DNA of 64,000 nt. Source: Tsuneonella sediminis (GTDB lineage: Bacteria; Pseudomonadota; Alphaproteobacteria; Sphingomonadales; Sphingomonadaceae). The translations under genes were made by a program, and so were the position numbers. The notes under the pieces are model-generated. The model did not search any database. It had not been told where the DNA came from and saw only the letters and a program-made list of their open reading frames with translations. The stretch spans positions 1,302,001 through 1,366,000 of the forward strand of contig NZ_JBNCBU010000001.1 of the NCBI RefSeq assembly GCF_051912845.1, written 5' to 3'. Within the stretch, counting starts at the first letter, position 1, and every line of letters begins with the position of its first letter. Of this stretch, positions 50,340 through 57,888 are shown one piece after another.

Positions 50340-53300
50340 TGCGGGCCGACCGTTTCCTTGCCCTGTTCGCGCTACTGGTTCTCGTCTGCGGGATCGGCTG
50401 GTCGACCTCGCGCGCGGCCGAGGGGGAAAAGCCGGTCAAGCGCGTCTACCCTGTCTATCCCGCTGCCCCGCTGACGCAGACCATCGCCGAGATGGCCGCC
50501 AAGAGCGACGGCTGCACGAGTTGCCACGTCGCCAGCGACGCGCCGACGATGCACCTCTCGCCTGCGGTTCGGCTGGGCTGCACCGATTGCCACGGCGGCG
50601 ACGCGGAGATCGTCGGCAATCCCGAGCTTGCCCGCGACACCCCGGAGTACGTTGCCGCACGCGACGCGGCGCACGTGCTGCCGAAGTATCCCGAAAGCTG
50701 GCATTACCCCTCTTCGGCCAATCCGAAGCGCACTTATGCGCTCCTCAACCGGGAGGCCCCGGAATTCGTCCGGTTCGTCAACCCGAGCGACTACAGGGTC
50801 GCGCGCGAGGCGTGCGGCGCGTGCCACATGCCGGTGATCGAGGCCGCCGAGCGGTCGCTGATGGCGACCGGCGCGATGCTGTGGGGCGGCGCCTCGTACA
50901 ACAACGGCATCGTCCCTTATAAGAACTACATCTTTGGCGAAGCCTTCACCCGCGACGGCAAGCCGGCCAAGGTGGTCAGCGCGGGCGATCCGCCCGGCAC
51001 CATCACCGACAAGCAGAAGGATCGCGGCGCGCTCGCGGCGCTCTACCCGCTGCCCACGTGGCACGTCGTCCCGCCCGCGGACGTGTTCCGGGTGTTCGAG
51101 CGGGGCGGTCGGACGATCAATCCGATCTTCCCCGAGATCGGCCTTCCCAACCCCACCGGGCAGATCCAGCGGCTCGACGAGCCGGGCCGGCCGGACCTCA
51201 AGCAGTCGAACCGCGGCCCCGGCACCGGCCTGCGCGTCGCTATCCCCGTTCTCAACATCCACAAGACCCGGCTCAACGATCCGTTCACGTGGTTCATGGG
51301 CACCAACGACCAGCCGGGAGACTATCGCCACTCCGGCTGCGCGAGTTGCCACGTCATCTACGCCAACGACCGCGAACCCCGCCATTCGCTGACATACGCC
51401 CAGTTCGGCCGGGACGGGCAAACCATAACCGTCGATCCGACGATCGCCGACAAGCTCGAGCAAGGCGATGCGCACGACACCCACGGCAAGGGCCATGGCG
51501 CTCTCAAGGCCGGCTACGGGGATGCCCACGGCGACGGGAAGACGGGCGAGCCCGTTCGCGAAAAGGGTCACCCGCTCCAGCATGTATTCACGCGATCGAT
51601 CCCGACCGCGCAGTGCATGAACTGCCACATGCACCAGCCGAACATCTTCCTGAACTCGTTCCTCGGCTACACCATGTGGGACTACGAATCCGATGCGCCG
51701 GCGATGTGGCCGGAACAGCAAAAATATCCGACCGCCGAGGAAGTGCGGAAGGTCAACGAGCGCAATCCCGAAGGCGCGGCGCCCAAGGGCAAGTGGGCCG
51801 ATATCGACTTCCTGCGCAACGTCTACGACCTCAACCCCAACCTCAAGGACACTCAGTTCGCCGATTACCACGGTCACGGGTGGAATTTCCGCGGCGTGTT
51901 CAAGCGCGACCGCAAGGGCAACCTGCTCGACAAGGACGGCAACATCCTTCCACCCGACGATCCCGAAAAGTGGCGCCGGGAGGGCGAAGGCAAGTTTGTC
52001 CCCGTCGGCATCAATCCGGGCAAGACGGTACACCTGGTCGACATCCATGCCGAAAAGGGAATGCAGTGCGCCGATTGCCACTTCGCGCAGGACAGCCACG
52101 GCAATGGCCTGATCTACGGAGAGGTCGCCAACGCGATCGAGATCGGCTGCAAGGACTGCCACGGCACCGCCGACGCCTATCCCAATCTCCTCACCAGCGG
52201 ACCCGCCGCACCGCCCAAGGGCAACAACCTTGCCCTGTTGCGCAACCCGGATGGCCAGCGCCGGTTCGAATGGACGTTCGACAGCGCGGGTCGCCAGCAG
52301 CTGATCCAGCGTTCGATCATCGATCCCGACCTCGAATGGCGGGTGAGCCTGGTGAAGGACACCGTCGATCCCGCAAGCCCCCGGTTCAACGCGAAGTCGG
52401 CGCGTGCCAAGCTGATGAGCGAAAGCGGGGCAGAGGACGGCCTGTTTTCGTTCGGGCCGGGCATCGCGCCCGACAAGCGCGCGCACAAGGAAAACGAGAT
52501 GGCATGTTTCACCTGCCATCTTTCTTGGACGACGAGCTGCGGCGGCTGCCACTTGCCGATCGAGGCGAACTGGAAGTCCACGGACCACCACTTCGATGGC
52601 GAGACCACGCGCAATTTCGCGACCTACAACCCGCAGGTCGCGCGCGACGAGATGTTCCAGCTCGGCAAGCACATGACCACCAAGGGCAACCAGACCGCCC
52701 CGGTCCGCTCTTCGAGCGCCCTGATCCTGAGCTCGACCAACATCAACCGCGAACGGATATACGTACAGCAGCCGCCCATCAGCTCGATCGGCTTCTCAAG
52801 CCAGGCGTTCGCTCCGCACTTTCCGCACACCGTACGCACGACCGAGACCAAGACCTGCTCGGACTGCCACCTGTCGGAAAAGGACGACAACAACGCTATC
52901 ATGGCCCAGCTCCTGCTGCTGGGCACTAACTACGTGAACTTCGTTGGCCTCAACGCCTGGACCGGCCTCGAGGGCGGGTTCGAGGCCGTGCGTGTGACCG
53001 AGTGGGACGAGCCGCAGGCCGTGCTCGGCAGCTACCTGCACAAGTACGCGTACCCCGATTACTATGCGCAGTTCGTGGAAGAGCACGGGCGCGAGCTCAA
53101 GGACTGGACCCGGGGCAAGACTTTCGACGGCGACCTGTCGGGCGAGACCAAGGCATACGAACGCTTCGCCAACGTGGTCGAGGGCACGCGCGACCGCGTA
53201 GGCTGCCTGCAGGTGCGCGGCGAATACATGTTCGTGGCCGAGGGCAAGGGCGGTTTCCGGGTCTACGACGTCGCGTCGATCGCCAACAAGGGATTCTCGG

Positions 53301-54367
53301 AACGGATCGTCACCGCGCCGTTCTCGGCGTTGGGCCACGACACCCACGTGTCGACCAGAAACGCGACGTGCATGGCCTTGCCGACCAACCAGCCGATCGC
53401 CCCCACTCGTTCGACGCCCGAGATGCGCGAAATCAACCAGGAACAGCCGTTCCTTCCGATCTATCACTATGCCGCGGTGACCGACGCCGAAGAAGGCCTG
53501 ATTCTCGTCAACGTTGATACGATGGCCGACGGCGAATTTCGCAATAACAAGCTGAAGCGTACGGTGACATGGAACCCCGAAGGGGTGCTCGACGGCGCGC
53601 GGCACATCGTGCTGGCCGGAGAAGTGGCCTACATCGCCGCGACCCAGGGCCTGGTCACGGTGGACCTCAGCAATCCCCTCGCGCCCCGTCTCTCATCGGT
53701 CGTCCCTCTCGATGACGCGCGGGCAAGCGCCATCCAGTTCCGCTATCTCTGGGTCACCGACCGCGAGGGAATGAAACTTTTCGACGTGACCGACCTGCGC
53801 AACCCGGTCGCGGTGCCGTCCGGAACGGTCCCGCTGGCAGACGCACGCAGGGTCTACCTGGCGCGGACCTATGCCTACGTCGCGGCGAAGGGCGAGGGCC
53901 TCGTGATCGTCGACATCGAGAATCCCCGCGCACCTGCGATCTACCGCAGGGAAACCTTCGGTGGCCGGATGAACGACGTCGAGGATGTCGTCGTCGCATC
54001 GACCAACGCCTCGCTGTTCGCCTATGTCGCGGATGGGCGCAACGGCATGAAGGTGCTGCAACTGACGAGCCCCGACAGCCAACCCAACTTCTACGGGTTC
54101 AGTCCGGCCCCCGTGCCCGAATTGATCGCCTGGGCGAAGACGCCGTGGCCGGCCATTTCCATGTCGAAAGGCCTCGACCGCGACCGCGCGGTGGACGAGA
54201 CGGGCGGGCAGATCGCGGTGTTCGGCCGGCTGGGCTCGCGCCCGTTCAATCGCACGGAAATGGAAAAGCTGTTCCTCACCAGCAAGGGCGTGCCCTGGAA
54301 GGTGTCCGACACGCCCGACATGACGCGGTGGGTCGCCGGCAGGGGGCCGCTCGTCAGCGGCGAGTGA
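50339..54367 (+). CDS. Decaheme cytochrome c with C-terminal LVIVD-type beta propeller
   Basis: A 1342-residue exported protein (signal cleavage near SRAA). Ten CXXCH sites lie at residues 59, 81, 159, 334, 426, 577, 604, 723, 734 and 840. A His-rich insertion near 378-412 (AHDTHGKGHG and GDAHGDG) may bind metal. After about 950 a repeated pattern appears (MFVAEGKGGFRVYDV, AYIAATQGLVTVDLSNP, LWVTDREGMKLFDV, AYVAAKGEGLVIVDIENP, AYVADGRNGMKVL), which is the LVIVD beta-propeller. Such size and heme number fit a large periplasmic or surface electron-transfer protein. It starts on the last base of the barrel gene stop. Confidence 0.88.
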   Translation: MRADRFLALFALLVLVCGIGWSTSRAAEGEKPVKRVYPVYPAAPLTQTIAEMAAKSDGCTSCHVASDAPTMHLSPAVRLGCTDCHGGDAEIVGNPELARDTPEYVAARDAAHVLPKYPESWHYPSSANPKRTYALLNREAPEFVRFVNPSDYRVAREACGACHMPVIEAAERSLMATGAMLWGGASYNNGIVPYKNYIFGEAFTRDGKPAKVVSAGDPPGTITDKQKDRGALAALYPLPTWHVVPPADVFRVFERGGRTINPIFPEIGLPNPTGQIQRLDEPGRPDLKQSNRGPGTGLRVAIPVLNIHKTRLNDPFTWFMGTNDQPGDYRHSGCASCHVIYANDREPRHSLTYAQFGRDGQTITVDPTIADKLEQGDAHDTHGKGHGALKAGYGDAHGDGKTGEPVREKGHPLQHVFTRSIPTAQCMNCHMHQPNIFLNSFLGYTMWDYESDAPAMWPEQQKYPTAEEVRKVNERNPEGAAPKGKWADIDFLRNVYDLNPNLKDTQFADYHGHGWNFRGVFKRDRKGNLLDKDGNILPPDDPEKWRREGEGKFVPVGINPGKTVHLVDIHAEKGMQCADCHFAQDSHGNGLIYGEVANAIEIGCKDCHGTADAYPNLLTSGPAAPPKGNNLALLRNPDGQRRFEWTFDSAGRQQLIQRSIIDPDLEWRVSLVKDTVDPASPRFNAKSARAKLMSESGAEDGLFSFGPGIAPDKRAHKENEMACFTCHLSWTTSCGGCHLPIEANWKSTDHHFDGETTRNFATYNPQVARDEMFQLGKHMTTKGNQTAPVRSSSALILSSTNINRERIYVQQPPISSIGFSSQAFAPHFPHTVRTTETKTCSDCHLSEKDDNNAIMAQLLLLGTNYVNFVGLNAWTGLEGGFEAVRVTEWDEPQAVLGSYLHKYAYPDYYAQFVEEHGRELKDWTRGKTFDGDLSGETKAYERFANVVEGTRDRVGCLQVRGEYMFVAEGKGGFRVYDVASIANKGFSERIVTAPFSALGHDTHVSTRNATCMALPTNQPIAPTRSTPEMREINQEQPFLPIYHYAAVTDAEEGLILVNVDTMADGEFRNNKLKRTVTWNPEGVLDGARHIVLAGEVAYIAATQGLVTVDLSNPLAPRLSSVVPLDDARASAIQFRYLWVTDREGMKLFDVTDLRNPVAVPSGTVPLADARRVYLARTYAYVAAKGEGLVIVDIENPRAPAIYRRETFGGRMNDVEDVVVASTNASLFAYVADGRNGMKVLQLTSPDSQPNFYGFSPAPVPELIAWAKTPWPAISMSKGLDRDRAVDETGGQIAVFGRLGSRPFNRTEMEKLFLTSKGVPWKVSDTPDMTRWVAGRGPLVSGE

Positions 54368-54379
54368 AGGCTCCGGCGG

Positions 54380-55228
54380 CTACTCCCGCTCGCCGAACAT
54401 CTCGTGGATCATCGGCTGCAACTTGTCGGTGAAGTGCGCGAGCGCATGCCACCCGCTCACCTGCTCGTAGTGACTGACCACTTTCTTTCCGTCCCAGCGG
54501 TGAAGCGCGTAGCTTGGCGGTTCGGTGGTGATGAGGTCGCGTCCGTCCGGATGATCGGCATCCACCCGGCGAAGGTCCATCGCCACCAGCGGCGCGACCG
54601 AACCCGTCACGTTGAGCGGAATCCCGGAAATGGTCGTGTGAAGGGGACGGTGCAGGTGCCCGCAATGTATGCCCTGAATCTGGCGATGGCCATCGATCGC
54701 GCCGCGGAACCGCGCGATCCAGTTCTCATCAGGCGCGGGATCCATCCAGTCGATTCCGCTGACCACCGGCGGGTGGTGCATGAAGATCAGCGTGGGGGTG
54801 TCGGGGTGGGCGAGCAGCTGCGCCGATAGCCAGTCCGCACGCTGTTCGCAGAACGCGCCGCCGTGGCGCCCCGGCTCAAGCGTATCGAGAAGAAGTATCC
54901 GCAATCCCTGAGCATCGAGCGCATAGTGGATGAAGCCGCCGTCGCTGCCAATCTGCGGGAAGGCATGGAGCAGCGCCTCGCGGGTATCGTGGTTGCCCAC
55001 CATGGGCCATACCGGGAACGGACAGCCGGCGAGCAGCGCCGCGGCGTCCTCGAAGCTCTCGATATCGCCCTTGTCGGTGATGTCACCGGACAGGACCAGC
55101 AGGTCGGGCCGGTTCGGACCGCCGAGCAGCCGCGCGAGCGTCGCGCGGAAGCGGCGCAGGTTCAGTTCCTCCGGCTCCTCGTCCGGATCGAACCCGATGT
55201 GGATATCGGTCATCTGCGCTATCAGCAT
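54380..55228 (-). CDS. cpdA: Metallophosphoesterase, cAMP phosphodiesterase CpdA type
   Basis: CpdA hydrolyses 3',5'-cAMP to AMP. The 282-residue cytoplasmic protein has all the calcineurin-like motifs of class III phosphodiesterases: TDIHIG, LSGDITDKGD, VGNHD, MHHPPV and GHLHRP. The ATG at 55228 begins at the conserved MLIAQMTDIH. It is the last gene of the minus-strand redox operon, 55 bases after the FHA-decaheme stop, in which the first gene carries two cyclic-nucleotide-binding domains. Related phosphodiesterases act on other phosphoesters, so cAMP as substrate is likely rather than certain. Confidence 0.85.
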   Translation of the reverse strand: MLIAQMTDIHIGFDPDEEPEELNLRRFRATLARLLGGPNRPDLLVLSGDITDKGDIESFEDAAALLAGCPFPVWPMVGNHDTREALLHAFPQIGSDGGFIHYALDAQGLRILLLDTLEPGRHGGAFCEQRADWLSAQLLAHPDTPTLIFMHHPPVVSGIDWMDPAPDENWIARFRGAIDGHRQIQGIHCGHLHRPLHTTISGIPLNVTGSVAPLVAMDLRRVDADHPDGRDLITTEPPSYALHRWDGKKVVSHYEQVSGWHALAHFTDKLQPMIHEMFGERE

Positions 55229-55283
55229 CGCGGCCCCCTTCCCGCGCATCCCCTGTTTCGCGCCGCGCGGCGATCATGCAATT

Positions 55284-57020
55284 TCACGTCTGGGTTTTCC
55301 GCGCCGCGGCGTCCTTGCCGACCCGTGCGGGCGCCGCCGTGCCCCTGGGATGGTAGCTGTGGCACATCGCGCAGGTCGACGGGATCTTCGGCTTGGCCGC
55401 GCTTTCGCCGAGGTGACAGGTGCGGCAGGTCTCGATACCCGGAAGCAGGACGTCGGTTGCCGACCCTGATGTCGGCGCAGCATGGCATGTCGTGCACTTT
55501 TCTCTCTTGTGAGGCTCGTGATCGAACCAGCCGTGTTCGATGTAGCGCTTTGGCTGGACGACGGGCATGACCCCGTCGCCGCTCGGGAAGTGGCACTCCG
55601 TGCACACGCCCCGCGTCGACAGCATGCGCGAGGCGAGCGGAACCGAGGCGCGCTGCGGCGGCGCGAAGTTGCCGTAATAGAGGCCGCCCGGCGAATAGGC
55701 GCCGGGCCGCTTGCGACCGCTTGCGATCGGCCGGCGTGGCACGCGATCAGCGGCGGCAAGATCGGCGCGCATCTGGCGGATGTCCCCATGCCGCAGCGTG
55801 CGGAAGGTACCCCCTACGCGGTCGTAGACGAGGCTGTGGCACGATCCGCAGTTGGTCTCCATGTCGACGGGCTGGAACCGCACGCCGTCCGCGGTGGGCT
55901 GGTGACAGTCGGCGCAATCGAGCGGAGCGCCGTAGCCTTTCCCGGCACCCAGTCGCCGGGCCATCTGGGCGACCCCGCCCGAGGAAGCGAGGTGAAGCTC
56001 GTGGGGGAACTTGATGCCGTTGAATTCCCGTGGATCGGCATCGAGCGAAACCCGCCTGGGCGTCTTGTCGCCCTGACCGGTGAGGACCGCGACACGGAAC
56101 TGGGGGTGCGCCTTGCCGAAGTCGGATGCATTGCCGAGCGGGGTCCTGAGCCGCTTGTCCATTGCGCCGTGGCAATCGGCGCAGAACTTCTGCGCAGGCG
56201 GCTCCATGCGGCCTTCGCCCTCGTGTTCGGTGTGACAATCGGTGCAGGCGCCGGCGCCGGGCTTGTGAAACACGTCGGCGATGTCGCGCTGCACCTGGTC
56301 GCCCCAGTCCAGCGGACCGCGTGCCAGTGACAGGCGCGGCTTGGCGGAATGGTCGCCGATCGTTTCGTGGCAGGTCAGGCAAGCGCTGTCGCGCACGGCC
56401 ACGAAAGGCTGGACGTGGCACGCCTCGCAATTGTCCTCGAGTCCGTGGTGCGCGAGGCTCAGTTTCCCGGTCGACCAGCTCGCGTCCATGACCGTCTGTC
56501 CGCGTACTCGGTAGTCGGGCTTGACCGGCTCCCGTCCGAGATTGGTCCAGATGGGCACTGCGAGGAAGGCGACGAAGATCGCGGCCAGCAGGGCCCAGGC
56601 CACCGGCCGTTTGGCGGGCAGCCAGGTATTCGTCAGGCGGAAGCCATGCGTGCCCACTCCCGCACCGCTTTCGCGCTCCTCGTGCCGCCGGACCGTGACT
56701 TCGATCTCGTCTTCGGGCCCGGCCGCGAAATCGACCCGGAACGCGCCGAGGATCAATTCGGCACCCCCGCCCCGCACCGTCTCGCTGGTGCGCGTGCGCC
56801 CGTCGAGCGTGAAGCCGAGCGTGCCCGCAGCCTCGAACGCGAGCGACCGCCCCTCGCCCTGGCTGACGATCACGTGATGTTGCTCGACCGCGAGGTCGGG
56901 TATGGCGACATCGTTCTGTGCTGCCCGTCCGATGGTCAGCCGAGCACCCTCGACCACGCGCTCGCGAACGATCTCGCGCCCGGTGGCGGTAGTCTGGATC
57001 TGGCGGATACGGAAACTCAC
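55284..57020 (-). CDS. FHA domain fused to a membrane-anchored decaheme cytochrome c
   Basis: A 578-residue protein of unusual architecture. Residues 1-105 form an FHA domain (LTIGRAAQNDVAIPDLAV), then a linker, one membrane helix (about 139-160) and a periplasmic domain with ten CXXCH sites at 198, 214, 259, 280, 369, 391, 473, 509, 532 and 550. Topology would place FHA in the cytoplasm and hemes in the periplasm. The FHA Gly-Arg is kept, but the usual Ser-Arg-x-His reads Glu-Gln-His-His, so phosphothreonine binding is doubtful. It lies 7 bases after the cytochrome b gene. A periplasmic relay between the membrane b hemes and the outer-membrane pair is inference. Confidence 0.88.
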   Translation of the reverse strand: MSFRIRQIQTTATGREIVRERVVEGARLTIGRAAQNDVAIPDLAVEQHHVIVSQGEGRSLAFEAAGTLGFTLDGRTRTSETVRGGGAELILGAFRVDFAAGPEDEIEVTVRRHEERESGAGVGTHGFRLTNTWLPAKRPVAWALLAAIFVAFLAVPIWTNLGREPVKPDYRVRGQTVMDASWSTGKLSLAHHGLEDNCEACHVQPFVAVRDSACLTCHETIGDHSAKPRLSLARGPLDWGDQVQRDIADVFHKPGAGACTDCHTEHEGEGRMEPPAQKFCADCHGAMDKRLRTPLGNASDFGKAHPQFRVAVLTGQGDKTPRRVSLDADPREFNGIKFPHELHLASSGGVAQMARRLGAGKGYGAPLDCADCHQPTADGVRFQPVDMETNCGSCHSLVYDRVGGTFRTLRHGDIRQMRADLAAADRVPRRPIASGRKRPGAYSPGGLYYGNFAPPQRASVPLASRMLSTRGVCTECHFPSGDGVMPVVQPKRYIEHGWFDHEPHKREKCTTCHAAPTSGSATDVLLPGIETCRTCHLGESAAKPKIPSTCAMCHSYHPRGTAAPARVGKDAAARKTQT

Positions 57021-57027
57021 GCCGCCG

Positions 57028-57888
57028 CTACCAGTAGTAGAACACGCTGATCACGTGCGCGGTGAGCGCGCCGAGCAACGCGACCGTCGCGGGAACGTGA
57101 ACGTAGAGCCAGATGTCGAGCAGGGCCCGCAACCGCATCTGCCGACGGATCTGTCCAAGCTGGGCGGCGCGGCGCTGAAGCAAGCCGAATACCCGCTCCT
57201 CGTGCTCGTCGCGGCTACGGTTCGCAGCGAAGGCGGCGCGGGCGCGCTCGGTCCTGCACCCGGGATAGCGGCCCGAAAGTCGGGCGATCACGCCTGCCTG
57301 GAACACGTCCTGCTCGAGCGCGGCGATCACGAGGTCGCTCTCCTCCCGCGGCAACGGCTGGGCGGCGCTTTCAAGCTGGCGATCGATCGCACCCAGCGCC
57401 TCGATCATCTCCTTCTTCGACATGTCGCCGCGGTTGGTGGAGAGCTTTTCGGGCAGGGTCGCGTAGACGATCACGCCGTAGATCCCCGACACGATCACCA
57501 GCATCATCAGCGCCCAGGCAAGCGTATGGACGTTCCAGCCGAGCTGGAACCCGGTGTGCAGGGTCCCGATGACCACGAGCGACAGTCCCAGGTAGACGTG
57601 GGCCGAGGTCCAGGCCTTGAGCGACCACCGCCCTTCGGTCATGGCCCGCTTGCGAATCCCGAGCAGCGACAGCCACAGGATCAGCACGACGCCGAGCGTG
57701 CCGAGCGTATATCCGTACCAGGTGCCGCCGTTGGGTCGCGGAGAGACGTCGGCGAAGGCATAGCCGATGCCGGACACGATCGAGAGCGCGAGCGCGATCT
57801 TGAGCCAGCGGAACCGCTTGTGGACGAGAAAACCCTCGTGGTCGGTGGGTCGCTGCTCGCGCCCTGTATCGCCCGCCAGCGTCGCCAT
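57028..57888 (-). CDS. Membrane cytochrome b-like subunit with two histidine pairs
   Basis: A 286-residue inner-membrane protein with helices near 28-46, 60-78, 93-113, 124-142 and 258-284, and a cytoplasmic-looking charged region between (about 145-255). His97 and His111 lie in one helix and His264 and His278 in another, both 14 residues apart. That spacing is classic for two b hemes held between two helices and would cross the membrane. It has no known family name from sequence alone. It starts with the last base of the upstream flavoprotein stop codon, so coupling is tight. It could pass electrons between the flavoprotein/FeS protein or quinone and the FHA-decaheme protein. Confidence 0.78.
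   Translation of the reverse strand: MATLAGDTGREQRPTDHEGFLVHKRFRWLKIALALSIVSGIGYAFADVSPRPNGGTWYGYTLGTLGVVLILWLSLLGIRKRAMTEGRWSLKAWTSAHVYLGLSLVVIGTLHTGFQLGWNVHTLAWALMMLVIVSGIYGVIVYATLPEKLSTNRGDMSKKEMIEALGAIDRQLESAAQPLPREESDLVIAALEQDVFQAGVIARLSGRYPGCRTERARAAFAANRSRDEHEERVFGLLQRRAAQLGQIRRQMRLRALLDIWLYVHVPATVALLGALTAHVISVFYYW

Noticed and set aside
50372..52672. 766-codon open frame on the minus strand inside the decaheme gene
   Set aside because: Antisense to a gene with ten heme motifs; the reverse translation has no recognisable feature.
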